Below the pieces are notes generated by a model. The model saw only the letters and a list, made by a program, of their open reading frames with translations. It was not told the DNA's origin and searched no databases. DNA of 64,000 bases from Deltaproteobacteria bacterium UBA2409. Its GTDB lineage: Bacteria; Bdellovibrionota_C; UBA2361; DDRT01. Below are positions 48,650-58,871 of the stretch, piece by piece. Both the position numbers and the translations under genes were made by a program. Positions within the stretch are counted from its first letter, which is position 1. Every line of letters starts with the position of its first letter. Location: assembly GCA_002343185.1 (NCBI GenBank), contig DDRT01000001.1, positions 304,736 to 368,735 on the forward strand, read 5' to 3'.

Positions 48650-50587
48650 ATGAAAAATATTGCTAATACATTAAGAACTCTTTCAATCGATCAGGTTGAA
48701 TCGGCAAATTCAGGGCATCCAGGTTTACCCCTTGGAGCAGCAGATTTTTGTGCCGTTCTTTGGAGTAAGTTTTTAAGATTTAATCCAAAAGATCCTAACT
48801 GGTTAAACAGGGATAGATTTATTCTTTCAGCAGGCCACGGATCTGCGCTTCTTTATTCCTTGCTTCATCTTTATGGATATAATCTTTCAATTGAAGAGCT
48901 AAAGCGATTTAGACAGTGGGAAAGCAAAACTCCAGGGCACCCTGAGTATGGAATGACTGAAGGCGTTGAGGCAACAACAGGGCCTTTAGGGCAAGGTACA
49001 GCAAACGCTGTAGGTGTTGCTCTGTCAGCCAAACTTCTTGCTGCAAGGTATGGTGAAGACCTTTTTAACTACAGAACTTTTGCGTTAGTGAGCGATGGAG
49101 ATCTAATGGAAGGGATCTCAACTGAAGCCGCTTCCCTTGCAGGCCATCTAAGGCTTAATAATTTAATCTACCTATATGATGATAATAAGATCTCATTAGC
49201 TGATCCTACAGAGGTCTGCTTTTCAGAGGATATTAGTAAGAAGTTTGAAAGTATGGGCTGGTTTGCTCAAACTTGCGATGGGCATGATCACTCTGCGATT
49301 GAAGCTGCTATCTCTCGTGCAACAACTGAGCTAGAGAGACCATCAATAATCTGCTTTAGAACAACTATAGGATTTGGAAGCCCTAATAAATCAAACACAT
49401 CCGATGTGCATGGATCTCCACTAGGGGCAGATGAAGCAAAGAAAACAAAACTTGCACTTGGTGTTGACCCTGAAAAAAGTTTTGTTGTTTCAACTGAGGT
49501 AAAAAATGAGATCGATAGTATTTTAAAATCTAAAGAGGGAGATTTTAAAGCTTGGATGAGTAAGTTTGAAGCCCACCCAAATAAAAAATCTGTTCTATCT
49601 CATCTTCAAAAGAACCTACCAATCGAGTTAACTCAAGAGCTTTTAGCGGCTTTTAGTGATGGTAAAACAGATGCCACAAGAAACCTTTCAGGTAAAGCTA
49701 TTCAGGTGCTTGCAAAGCATTTACCGTGGTTTATTGGCGGCTCAGCAGATCTTGAACCATCAACTAAGACATTAATTAAAGATACAACTGATATAACAAA
49801 GAGTAGTTTTAGCGGAAAAAATATCAGATTCGGTGTGAGAGAACATGCAATGGGGGCGATTGCTAATGGACTTTCTTACACAAAGATGTGGAGTCCGTAC
49901 ACGGCTACATTTCATGTCTTCTCTGATTATATGAGACCAACGATCAGACTTGCAGCACTTAGTCATCTTCCAACTGTTTTCATTTTTACTCATGACAGTT
50001 TTTGGGTTGGGGAAGATGGGCCGACTCATGAACCAATAGAGCAAACTCAAAGCTTAAGATTGATTCCAAACTTACACGTTTGGAGACCAGCAGATGGGGT
50101 TGAGACTGCTATGAGTTATATTGGGGCACTTTCAAGAAAAGATGGACCAAGTACATTGCTATTTACTAGACAAAACGTTCCGGCTCTTAAACGAAAAGAT
50201 AACTTTAAGGCTGAAGATGTTTTAAAGGGTGGATATATAGTCTCTGGGGATGAACCAGATGTAATTCTCATAGCTACAGGGTCAGAAGTATCACTTGCAT
50301 TAGATGCAAAAGAGATTTTAAGTGACATCAAGATACGAGTTGTTAGTATGCCCTGTGTTGAGCTGTTTTTAGCACAAGATAAGGCTTACCAGGAAAATGT
50401 ACTGCCCTCAAAGGCTACTAAAATTTCAATAGAAGCTGGGGTTACTTGGGGTTGGGAAAAGCTTACTGGTGGAAACTGTATAGGGATTGATCGATATGGA
50501 GCATCAGCACCTGGGGGCGAGATCGCAAAGAGATTCGGTTTTACAGCAGAAGGGATAGCCGAGAAGGTTAGAAAGCTTTTAAAATAG
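48650..50587 (+). CDS. tkt: Transketolase
   Basis: A 645-residue TPP enzyme of the pentose phosphate pathway. SIDQVESANSGHPGLPLGAA opens the family; ILSAGHGSALLYSLLHL, GPLGQGTANAVGVALSAKL and the TPP motif SDGDLMEGISTEAASLAGHL with YDDNKISL follow. The second domain has FGVREHAMGAIANGLSY and IEAGVTWGWEKLTGG near the end. I use ATG 48650; the open frame reaches back into the hydrolase gene in another frame, but the family starts here. Confidence 0.95.
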   Translation: MKNIANTLRTLSIDQVESANSGHPGLPLGAADFCAVLWSKFLRFNPKDPNWLNRDRFILSAGHGSALLYSLLHLYGYNLSIEELKRFRQWESKTPGHPEYGMTEGVEATTGPLGQGTANAVGVALSAKLLAARYGEDLFNYRTFALVSDGDLMEGISTEAASLAGHLRLNNLIYLYDDNKISLADPTEVCFSEDISKKFESMGWFAQTCDGHDHSAIEAAISRATTELERPSIICFRTTIGFGSPNKSNTSDVHGSPLGADEAKKTKLALGVDPEKSFVVSTEVKNEIDSILKSKEGDFKAWMSKFEAHPNKKSVLSHLQKNLPIELTQELLAAFSDGKTDATRNLSGKAIQVLAKHLPWFIGGSADLEPSTKTLIKDTTDITKSSFSGKNIRFGVREHAMGAIANGLSYTKMWSPYTATFHVFSDYMRPTIRLAALSHLPTVFIFTHDSFWVGEDGPTHEPIEQTQSLRLIPNLHVWRPADGVETAMSYIGALSRKDGPSTLLFTRQNVPALKRKDNFKAEDVLKGGYIVSGDEPDVILIATGSEVSLALDAKEILSDIKIRVVSMPCVELFLAQDKAYQENVLPSKATKISIEAGVTWGWEKLTGGNCIGIDRYGASAPGGEIAKRFGFTAEGIAEKVRKLLK

Positions 50588-50640
50588 ATTAGCATTTTCA
50601 TTCTTCATAGAACCTCCTGCTTGGGGTAGCATTTTATCTT

Positions 50641-52548
50641 ATGCGAGATTATCTAGGCGACAAGAAGTTTTTTATCTGGTGCGGATTAGTCCTATTAGGA
50701 CTCTTTTTAAGATGGTTTGATCTTGAAACAAGACCTCTTCATCATGATGAATCAATTCATGCAATGTTTGGAAAGTATTTTTATGATTTTCCAGATCATA
50801 ACTACTATAAATATAACCCCGAATACCACGGTCCAACTCTATATATTGTTTTAAGGTATTTTTATCATTCCGTAGGCTCTCTTACAGATGCTGCCCCGAG
50901 AGTTCCTATTGTTATCTTAGGAAGCCTACTTTTATTTGCACCAGTTTTGTTTAGAAAATATTTTAAACCTTGGGGATTTCTTTTCTTAACTGCTTTTCTG
51001 TCCCTATCTCCAACTCTTATTTATTGGTCAAGATTCTGTAGGGAAGATTTCTTTGTATATACAGCCATGTTTCTTATTCTTTGGGGGGCAACAAGAGCTT
51101 CAGCTGAAAGACGAGCTTTATGGATCTTTTTAGGTATTGCTCTTAACTGGGGAACAAAAGCTAATGTTTACGTTTTAATTGCACAGATAGTTGGATACAT
51201 AGTTTATGAAGGAATAGTTCTAAGATCTACCGAATCTACATTTAGCAGAATGCTCGTTTGGATGAAAACATATCCAAAGCAACTTATAATGGGATTTACA
51301 TTTGGAGCACTTTTTTATTCATATCTCATAACTACTGAATTTAGATTTCTACCTGGGATATTGGATGGTCTATATAGAACAAGTATCCCCTACTGGATGG
51401 ATAAGCATGGGATCGAGAGAATCTCAGGGCCTTTTAACTTTCATTTTTATCAACTTAGTTGGTATGAGCTTCTTTTTATAATCGCTTTCTTAGTTCACTT
51501 TATTACTTTTTACTTAAGAGGGGGGCTTAATCGGCGACTTTGGGGACTTGGTACGGTCTTAATCGCAGCACTTCTCTATTGGTATCATAAAGATACCCCA
51601 GTTGAAGAAATAGCCAAATGGAGATTTTTAAAGCTAAAAGATAGATTGGACGTAATAGGTGCAGTGATACTTTTCTTACATCCGCTAGCAGTAACAACAA
51701 CACACCTTTTAAGAAATGAGCGTGTGCTAGCATTTGCTGGATATTTTTTTACAGCAAACTTTTTTACTTACAGCTATCTTGGTGAAAAAGTTCCTTGGCT
51801 TTCTACTTATATATTAATTCCAGGAATTTTTTATCTCGTTCTATATTACCAAGATCTTTTGCCAGATCTTTCAAAATTCGAAAGTAGAGTATTAGTAAGA
51901 TATTTCGGATGGATTTTGGTCGGGCTTGGCGCAGCCTTTATGGTCATAGATGGTGAAAGCTTTCAAAAAGTATACTTCATGACCGGTTTTGGTCTCCTTG
52001 CTTACTCGTATTTGGATAAATATGTAAAGTTTTTGCCTCAGGCGCATCTTGGCTATTTAGGATTAGCTCTTGTCTCGGTGTTTCTACTGCGAATGGCAGT
52101 TCTTACAAATTTTGTGACTCAAGATAGAGAGGTTGGATTTATATCACAGGTTCATACTACTAAAGAATTTAAGCGAAAAATCTTAGCAGCAAGATATCTA
52201 AGTGAGTCGGGAGCCTATGGACGCCAGTTAAAAATTAATGTTAGTGGTGAGCCTGTTTGGCCCGGCACATGGTATTTAAAGGATATGCCACAGTATGATT
52301 TCAAGGAACTTGGAAGGCCTGAAATGTCAGAGTATGATCTTATATTCAAAACATGGAAGGAAGGCGAAGCGGTTCCTGAAGGATTTGTTCAGGAGAAGAT
52401 AAACCTTCGTGGCTGGTGGGTTCCAGATTATTCTAAGATGACTCTTAAGAATTATCTTAAAATGGCCATATCACTTCACCCATGGAGCGGTTATGGATAT
52501 AGCTATACGACTGTTTTGACTAATAAAAAACTTACTGAGATCCGTTAG
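50641..52548 (+). CDS. Agl23-like polytopic glycosyltransferase (TIGR03663 type)
   Basis: 635 residues and about 13 membrane helices. The first loop has LETRPLHHDESIHAMF (the Asp-Glu active pair of GT-C enzymes) and YKYNPEYHGPTLYIVLRYF, the signature of the Agl23 / TIGR03663 group. A soluble C-terminal region starts near residue 500. In archaea such proteins are linked to surface-glycan transfer. It is first in a run of three overlapping genes with a MnmC-like protein and another membrane enzyme. Confidence 0.85.
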   Translation: MRDYLGDKKFFIWCGLVLLGLFLRWFDLETRPLHHDESIHAMFGKYFYDFPDHNYYKYNPEYHGPTLYIVLRYFYHSVGSLTDAAPRVPIVILGSLLLFAPVLFRKYFKPWGFLFLTAFLSLSPTLIYWSRFCREDFFVYTAMFLILWGATRASAERRALWIFLGIALNWGTKANVYVLIAQIVGYIVYEGIVLRSTESTFSRMLVWMKTYPKQLIMGFTFGALFYSYLITTEFRFLPGILDGLYRTSIPYWMDKHGIERISGPFNFHFYQLSWYELLFIIAFLVHFITFYLRGGLNRRLWGLGTVLIAALLYWYHKDTPVEEIAKWRFLKLKDRLDVIGAVILFLHPLAVTTTHLLRNERVLAFAGYFFTANFFTYSYLGEKVPWLSTYILIPGIFYLVLYYQDLLPDLSKFESRVLVRYFGWILVGLGAAFMVIDGESFQKVYFMTGFGLLAYSYLDKYVKFLPQAHLGYLGLALVSVFLLRMAVLTNFVTQDREVGFISQVHTTKEFKRKILAARYLSESGAYGRQLKINVSGEPVWPGTWYLKDMPQYDFKELGRPEMSEYDLIFKTWKEGEAVPEGFVQEKINLRGWWVPDYSKMTLKNYLKMAISLHPWSGYGYSYTTVLTNKKLTEIR

Positions 52549-53309
52549 TGAGGCTCATTAAGGGCAGCGAGTTTTACTCAATAGCTGATTCAGTAACTGG
52601 CGAGTTGATGCATTCAGGTATGGAGCCATTTAGTCAGGCTGAGACATTGTATATTGAGCAAACGAGATTTAAAAATTTTAATAAGGATCAACTCACAGTC
52701 TGGGATGTTGGACTAGGAGCAGGGGTTAATGCAGTCACAGCAATTAAAAACGCCGGAGATAAAAAGCTAATCATAGAAAGCTTTGAGATTTCAAAAGAGC
52801 CACTGATATTAGGAAAAGCAATTCATAACGATACTCCTTTAATTGATCAGATTATAGAAAATGGAAGCTATAAGAGTGAAAGTGTTACTTGGAGAGTTTT
52901 TTGGGGAGACTTTCGAGACACCGTAAAAGAGGCGCAAAGGCCTGATATAATCTTCTGGGATCCATTTTCAATGAAAACTAACCCTACAATGTGGGAGGGA
53001 AAAACTCTTGAACTTCTAACGAGATTTGGATTTCATGAGAATGTTATTTTATCTACCTACTCAAGCTCTACGCGCTTTAGAGGGGCTTTAATAGGACTCG
53101 GTTGGTTTGTTGGGCTTGGGGTTCCTGTTTCTGAAAGAAAAGAAACTACGATAGCTGGAGGAGAGCAGGCTTTTAAGGAGTTTAACATCTCGCCATTACC
53201 AGGTATTTATCTTGAGCGGTTTAAATTAAGCCATACACCATTTCCGAGCGATATGACTTCTATTTCTCTTCAGTCGATCTTAAGCTCAAAGATGTGGCTC
53301 GATACTTAG
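52548..53309 (+). CDS. MnmC-like SAM-dependent methyltransferase (DUF752 type)
   Basis: 253 residues from GTG 52548, overlapping the stop of the upstream gene by 1 nt. SIADSVTGELMHSGMEPFSQ with ETLYIEQTRF and VWDVGLGAGVNAVTAI match the MnmC(C)-type methyltransferase domain that makes mnm5U in tRNA. The catalytic DPF motif is present in IIFWDPFSMKTN. It lacks the FAD oxidase half of E. coli MnmC. Its place inside a glycan cluster is odd; the substrate may differ. Confidence 0.75.
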   Translation: MRLIKGSEFYSIADSVTGELMHSGMEPFSQAETLYIEQTRFKNFNKDQLTVWDVGLGAGVNAVTAIKNAGDKKLIIESFEISKEPLILGKAIHNDTPLIDQIIENGSYKSESVTWRVFWGDFRDTVKEAQRPDIIFWDPFSMKTNPTMWEGKTLELLTRFGFHENVILSTYSSSTRFRGALIGLGWFVGLGVPVSERKETTIAGGEQAFKEFNISPLPGIYLERFKLSHTPFPSDMTSISLQSILSSKMWLDT

Positions 53310-54652
53310 TACTACTGATTCCGCTATCTATAATTCTCTTTTTTGATAAGAGCCCAACTTTTTTTGCAAATGATCAGGCAACGGATTTAATGGTTTCGGA
53401 GAAGATTCTCGATGGAGAGCTAGAGCTAAAGGGGCCACCAACAGCAAGAGGCAGTAGACACATTGGAGCTACTTATTACTATTTTGTAGCCCTTTGTAGG
53501 CTAATAGGTGGAGAGAACATTGAAACAGTATTTCTTATTGGAAAAATATTAAAGTGGCTTGGCGTTTCCTTTCTTCTAATTGTAGTAAATAAAGTATGGA
53601 TTAAGTCACCAGCCTTTCTTTTTTTTGGAGCATTATGCTTTTCAGGCGCGGACTATTTGAGCTCATTTAGTATATTTTGGCATTCAAACTACCATCTTTT
53701 TATAACCTCTCTAGCGCTTGGTTTTGGAATAATTACGTTAAAAGTTGGATCTAGATTTTTGCCAGTATTCTTACTGTTAGTTTTTTTATTTGGGGTAGGG
53801 CACTTAAGTGCAGGGCCTCCAAGTCTAGGAATGTTGGCAGTTATTATTTTATTTCATAGAAGACTTTTAATAATTACATTGATTGGCTCACTCATTCTTT
53901 TCAAACCAGCTTTGGAATTTGCCTTTGCCTTTGGTGCGAGCGAGCACGGAGGGATAATCTCCTCATTAGGAATTTTCTCAGAATTTTTTAGGAAAAAACT
54001 TTTTTCTAATGTAAATGTTAATGAACTATATGTAGGTTTATTCTTTTTAGTTTTAATAATTTTAAATATAAGAAAAGAGCTTAAGCTGTGGCTCTTCATA
54101 CTTGTGCCAGCTGTTTTTTCAATCACAGCAGTAGCACTTCTAAAGCCACCCCTCTTTCACCACTTTTTTTACTCACTTCTTCCTATTCCTGCATTAATTG
54201 CGGCAATAGTTCTTAGCTTCTCGATAAGACAGGTATCAACTTTTATTTTTGCCTTACCAATTTTTTATTTTCTTGGTGTGAGTCTTTTAAAAACAAATCC
54301 TGAACGCGCAAAGTTTCAAACCTTAGAGCATACAAGAAAAGTTGTTGAGATTATAAAGAAAAAAGATGGCTATAGAGATCTCGCAATCTTAGGAAGCTTA
54401 AGTTCTAAGCATTCAAGGAATTCTTATTATTACCTTCTTAGAAGCAATAATAGATATAATATGCAATATGTAGATAGGTTTCCTGAGTGGAGTAAGTCTA
54501 AACCAAATAGGGGAGTTCTTGTAATCTGCCCAGCACCCTATAAAAAAGCAAAAGAAGATATTTTCCGTGCTGTAAGTAAGGATTGGACTATTGAGGATGA
54601 GATAGTTCCATTTGCGGATGAATGTCTTGGATATACTCTTAAGGCGAACTAA
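53294..54652 (+). CDS. GT39/PMT-like membrane glycosyltransferase
   Basis: 452 residues and about 10 membrane helices. The first loop FFANDQATDLMVSEKILDG and GPPTARGSRHIGATYYYF resemble the early loop of PMT-type GT-C transferases. The start is GTG 53294, overlapping the MnmC-like gene by 16 nt. A soluble tail of about 110 residues follows. No sugar specificity can be given. Last gene of the run from 50641. Confidence 0.65.
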   Translation: MARYLVLLIPLSIILFFDKSPTFFANDQATDLMVSEKILDGELELKGPPTARGSRHIGATYYYFVALCRLIGGENIETVFLIGKILKWLGVSFLLIVVNKVWIKSPAFLFFGALCFSGADYLSSFSIFWHSNYHLFITSLALGFGIITLKVGSRFLPVFLLLVFLFGVGHLSAGPPSLGMLAVIILFHRRLLIITLIGSLILFKPALEFAFAFGASEHGGIISSLGIFSEFFRKKLFSNVNVNELYVGLFFLVLIILNIRKELKLWLFILVPAVFSITAVALLKPPLFHHFFYSLLPIPALIAAIVLSFSIRQVSTFIFALPIFYFLGVSLLKTNPERAKFQTLEHTRKVVEIIKKKDGYRDLAILGSLSSKHSRNSYYYLLRSNNRYNMQYVDRFPEWSKSKPNRGVLVICPAPYKKAKEDIFRAVSKDWTIEDEIVPFADECLGYTLKAN

Positions 54653-54678
54653 ATGTGAGATCAGTGTGAAATTTTAAG

Positions 54679-54738
54679 CGCAGAGGTCACAGAGTTTCGC
54701 AGAGTAGTTACTCTGTGTAACTCTGTGACCTCTGTGTT
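54679..54738. repeat. CGCAGAG/CTCTG palindromic repeat, copy 2
   Basis: CAGAGGTCACAGAGTT and AACTCTGTGACCTCTG are 16-bp perfect arms; inside they extend to 26 nt with two mismatches and a GT loop (54681-54734). It lies between convergent membrane-protein genes and would form a long hairpin in either transcript. Same family as 23534 and 61732. Confidence 0.85.
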
Positions 54739-54823
54739 AAACACACAAAATTAATGACCACAAACACTTATATTTCCAGACAAAGTTGATGAAGTGGATC
54801 CATTGATTAAGTTCTGAGTGTTT

Positions 54824-56779
54824 TTAATCAAATATTTTGAAAATCCGATACTCCCCTTCAGAGATAATCATATCTAAACAGCTAAAATCCTTTTCTCCGA
54901 GGTAAGCTCGCTTTTCTAGAATACCATAAACAAGGTAGGTTATCTTTTCATCTTTTAGCTTTTGCTTAACTGCTTCACAAGGCAAAACACCACTATAGAT
55001 CTCTTTAGTGAACTCCTCTCGTCTTCTTACTTCATCATAAGCCTTTAGAAGAAGCCCAATGTGGTTAGACCAGCCTAAAAAGCAACTATTACCAGAAAGT
55101 GTACAAACGTAAGATGTGTAGGAATAGGCATTTCCTTGAGCTTCAAGTACAACACCCTTAGGAAGTTTTTCAAGTGCTTGTACAGCTTTGCCACCACCAG
55201 GAAACTCTCTTTCAACAGAGCTTAGCCCCTGACTTCTTGGCTCAATTAAAGTATCTTTTTGGTGTCTTAGTGTGGAAGTAAAAATTGTGAATGATAGAAG
55301 CACTCCACCGCCAAGTATCGCTAAAGATCTAGTAAGCCAAGTTGGAAGAGGGAGAGAGATGAATCTATAAAATGCACTAATGTGAACAACCGCCCAGATG
55401 CTTGAATAGATCTTAAAGATTGTATTCATTCTTTCATGATCACCTCCATAGGCATCATTCATAAAAATGATCTCCCCAAGGAGAATCAGAAAGATTGAAG
55501 AAAGCTCAACTCCTTTTAAGAACCTGGCTTTTAAATCCTTCTTTGAAATATCATCAGACAATAACAGGGCAAGAATCAAAACTAAAAATGGAGCGATTTC
55601 TTGAAGTGCTAAAGATATAATTATTAACCCAGAGAACAATACTTTTTTAAATATTCCAGTTTGAGATAGAAAAGCCCAAATTCCGTATACTCCTAAGGCT
55701 AGCCCCCAGTGAAGAAATGCTTCAAAAGTTTTAGTTCTATTTATAGGATCTCTTACGAGCTGAAATGGATCCCCTAGGGGTTTGATATGAGCACCCTGAA
55801 GGTATGCAGCAAGAAGAATGAAAGTTAGAGCAAAGAGCAGAATAGATGTGCTTGACTCTAGTTTAATATTCTTCAAAAAATTTGTATCTGAAAGTAGCAT
55901 CAAAAAAATCGAGCCATTAATAATTAGCCATATTGGAACTTCCCAAGCGTTAGCAGCGTACATAAAAACTGGCACTAATAGAAAACAAAAAACTAGGGAT
56001 AGGATTTTGTTGTAATTCCACAGGTAAAATGAAATCAGCAAAAAGAGTGGTATCGATGGAAGATTCAGATAGTGAGGATGTAAGTCTCCAAGTAGAAACG
56101 ACCATGCCGGGAACTCATTAATGGCACCTTCGATAACCCTTGAAGGCCCCCACCATGATTCGTTTCTACTAAATGCATGAATAACTCCTGAAATATTGGA
56201 GCCAAACGTAATTAATAGACCCGAAAAGAAAGAGCCAAGTAGAGAAAAGTTAGCGACTCTAAAAAATATTAAGGAGATTGCTATAAAATAGAGTGATAGT
56301 GTTACTGCTTGAAGTAGGTGATACATCGTCCAAATCGGTAAATTAAATAATCCACCAATCGTCGCACCAAATCTGTACCAAAAAATGTAATAGTTAAGTG
56401 GGGAGCCATCCATCCATGGTTCTTTTGCAGTTAAAGGATTTTGCATAACAGAGGATAAAATTGCGTAATCTCGAAGCCTCTCTCCCATTGCGATAAAGTC
56501 TGGCCAGAGAAGACAAGTTAGGTAAATAAAAATAATTGATAAACAAAAAACAGAAAGTATTAGATAATTTGAGCGCTCAAATTTAAACTGTTTTTTTCTG
56601 AATAGAAAATATATCCCAAGTGAAACTGCTAGGCATAAAATTGATAATCCTAGTTGCCCTTCAATTTTTAGAGGTAAAACCAAAAGTGTAATAGTAATTG
56701 TTGAAAGTGCCCATGTCTCAACAAGCGGCAAGCCTACTAAATAAGCAGCTATCAAGGGTAAAAATAAAGCTATTCCCAT
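54824..56779 (-). CDS. DUF2298 / YYY-type membrane protein (paralogue 1)
   Basis: 651 residues, about 15 helices. EPWMDGSPLNYYIFWYRFG and NEFPAWSFLLGDLHPHYLNL are the hallmarks of the Chlor_Arch_YYY (TIGR03662) family, first noted in Chloroflexi and archaea and thought to be GT-C-like transferases. A soluble C-terminal part of about 130 residues contains a four-cysteine stretch (CTLSGNSCFLGWSNH). It is downstream of its paralogue with a 10-nt overlap. Confidence 0.82.
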   Translation of the reverse strand: MGIALFLPLIAAYLVGLPLVETWALSTITITLLVLPLKIEGQLGLSILCLAVSLGIYFLFRKKQFKFERSNYLILSVFCLSIIFIYLTCLLWPDFIAMGERLRDYAILSSVMQNPLTAKEPWMDGSPLNYYIFWYRFGATIGGLFNLPIWTMYHLLQAVTLSLYFIAISLIFFRVANFSLLGSFFSGLLITFGSNISGVIHAFSRNESWWGPSRVIEGAINEFPAWSFLLGDLHPHYLNLPSIPLFLLISFYLWNYNKILSLVFCFLLVPVFMYAANAWEVPIWLIINGSIFLMLLSDTNFLKNIKLESSTSILLFALTFILLAAYLQGAHIKPLGDPFQLVRDPINRTKTFEAFLHWGLALGVYGIWAFLSQTGIFKKVLFSGLIIISLALQEIAPFLVLILALLLSDDISKKDLKARFLKGVELSSIFLILLGEIIFMNDAYGGDHERMNTIFKIYSSIWAVVHISAFYRFISLPLPTWLTRSLAILGGGVLLSFTIFTSTLRHQKDTLIEPRSQGLSSVEREFPGGGKAVQALEKLPKGVVLEAQGNAYSYTSYVCTLSGNSCFLGWSNHIGLLLKAYDEVRRREEFTKEIYSGVLPCEAVKQKLKDEKITYLVYGILEKRAYLGEKDFSCLDMIISEGEYRIFKIFD

Positions 56780-58803
56780 GTGACCTCAAAAAGATAAACA
56801 GATCCTGAATTAAATACTGGTTTAAATCGAGCTGGATGATTCAAGAATAAAGCTTTATCTCCATATGCTTTACGTTCTATGTTTCCCCAAACAACATACT
56901 GAACATTATATTTTTTAAGGATCTCTGAAACCTCCTCGATTGAATCACTAAGATATATTGAGCGAACATCTCGCTTTCTTTGTTCTACCTCTTTACGCTC
57001 AGTGCCGCGCTGCGTTACATGATGATCCCACCCTAAAATTACCGGTAGGCCAGTATGCATAGTAATTCTTGAGTACTCAGCATATGAGTGCCCTTGAGCT
57101 TCTACAATTGTTGGAGTGCCTTTTATATTTTTATTTATCCATGAAATCAGTCTTGACTCATCTGGATCAATCTCTTTTAGATAAGCTCTACCATTTAAAG
57201 TTGGTCTTGGCCCAGGGACTCGCTGAAAATCAGTCATTATATATGTAGATAGAGCCGTACCTAAAAAGCCCCAAAGTAAACAAACAACAGGGATAATTAA
57301 AAACCATCGTTTAAGTTCCGCAAATAAGGATAACGCCCCAACCGAGGCTAGTCCAAAAATTAGCCAGACTCCATGATAGGTTTTAAAAAGTGTATTCATT
57401 CGATCTAAAATAAATACATGCTCTATATAGATTAGAAAAATAAGTGAAGTCAGCATTAGTTGAAATATAAGGGGCACTTTAATTTTTTTTCTTGTAAGAA
57501 TATCTCCTGAGATTGATCCAAGAATTGCCAGTGGAATCGAAACACCCCATGCCTTTTCCGGAGATTCCGAAAAAAATAAAGGAAGTAAAATAGCTACAAA
57601 AAAAACTGCCGATCGTACCCAATCAATGCCCTGATAGCTTGAAAAAACAAATAAACAAAGTATTGATCCACATAGAATTAAGAATATTCCAAAATGGGAA
57701 AATAGATTCCAAAACGAGTTAAATTCATTTCCATACACCCATCCCCAATGAACCTCACTTGTAGCTGGTGTAATTTCGCTGCTAACAAGATGCTGAACGT
57801 AAAAAAATGTAATTGAGAGTAAGATTAAATCGACAATCCTTGTTCCCCAAGTTTTTTTTGAAGTTAGGCCTAATACTAGACCAAGAAAACCAATAACAAA
57901 TAGATCCCATGCGTTAAATCCAAAATGAAAACCTAAAGTGGCGCCTAAGATGATAGGGACTAGTAGGCTTTTATATTTAGATAGATAAATTCCTAAATGA
58001 ACCATGAACACAACTAATGGAAAAGCCATTACATGCGCATGAAGATCGCCAAATATTAGTGACCATACAGGATATTCATTAAATGCTGGAGAGGCTAAGC
58101 TTCTGCTTGATGCCCACCAAGTGTCAAAATTAAGAGGCTTATCTTTAAATAAAACAAGATAAAGCATCTGAAAATTGCTTATAGTACCTATAAAAATAGA
58201 TCCTAGAATGGCACCTAATTTAGTTTTTACTACCCAAAGTAATAGCGAATATAAAGTTGTTAGATAAAGAGCGCCGGTAGCAGCAAATGCAACGTTATAT
58301 CCGTATCCTGAATCCAGAATTGGGATCTTAAAAATTGCACCCCAAAATAGGTAACCAAGGTAGTAATATTGAAGTTGGTTTCCAGAAGCCCATGGATCAG
58401 TTGGAGGCAAAGAATCAGTCCTTATAAAGTAATTTAGAAAACTAGAATCCATTGGCTTTTCTCCCCAATGAATTTCAGGAGTAAAAGCTCGTAGGGTTAA
58501 AAATGCGATGAAAGAAACTAGGAAGAATAACTCAACAGTTTTAATATGAGGGTTTTTAAGGAGCGATCTATCATTCAAGTAGAAAACAGCAGCTCCTATC
58601 CCCATACCTGAGCAGATCGTTAAAAAACTTGAGAGAGTATAATTTTTAGTTATCCAAAATAGTGCAGTTATTAGGAGCACACCGGCAATTTTAGAAGCAG
58701 CAAATCCCCTATCTTGAGAGTGAGGCATTAAAGAGGCGAGTACTGGATAGAGCGAATATCCTAGAATTTGAATAAAAAGGTATACCGCTAAAATTTCAAG
58801 CAT
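56770..58803 (-). CDS. DUF2298 / YYY-type membrane protein (paralogue 2)
   Basis: 677 residues, about 15 helices. DPWASGNQLQYYYLGYLFWG, then NEYPVWSLIFGDLHAHVMAF, matching the same positions of paralogue 1; the C-terminal GLPVILGWDHHVTQRG also parallels its neighbour's LGWSNHIG. Tandem duplication followed by divergence, or two subunits of one enzyme. The substrate is probably a lipid-linked sugar; not proven. First gene of a two-gene operon, divergent from the GT39 gene at 58872. Confidence 0.82.
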   Translation of the reverse strand: MLEILAVYLFIQILGYSLYPVLASLMPHSQDRGFAASKIAGVLLITALFWITKNYTLSSFLTICSGMGIGAAVFYLNDRSLLKNPHIKTVELFFLVSFIAFLTLRAFTPEIHWGEKPMDSSFLNYFIRTDSLPPTDPWASGNQLQYYYLGYLFWGAIFKIPILDSGYGYNVAFAATGALYLTTLYSLLLWVVKTKLGAILGSIFIGTISNFQMLYLVLFKDKPLNFDTWWASSRSLASPAFNEYPVWSLIFGDLHAHVMAFPLVVFMVHLGIYLSKYKSLLVPIILGATLGFHFGFNAWDLFVIGFLGLVLGLTSKKTWGTRIVDLILLSITFFYVQHLVSSEITPATSEVHWGWVYGNEFNSFWNLFSHFGIFLILCGSILCLFVFSSYQGIDWVRSAVFFVAILLPLFFSESPEKAWGVSIPLAILGSISGDILTRKKIKVPLIFQLMLTSLIFLIYIEHVFILDRMNTLFKTYHGVWLIFGLASVGALSLFAELKRWFLIIPVVCLLWGFLGTALSTYIMTDFQRVPGPRPTLNGRAYLKEIDPDESRLISWINKNIKGTPTIVEAQGHSYAEYSRITMHTGLPVILGWDHHVTQRGTERKEVEQRKRDVRSIYLSDSIEEVSEILKKYNVQYVVWGNIERKAYGDKALFLNHPARFKPVFNSGSVYLFEVTWE

Positions 58804-58871
58804 ATCCGCTGAATTGTACCGATAAATAAAGCCCTGTGTGAACTGGGGACTTTTTAGGTTAAATTGTCAGG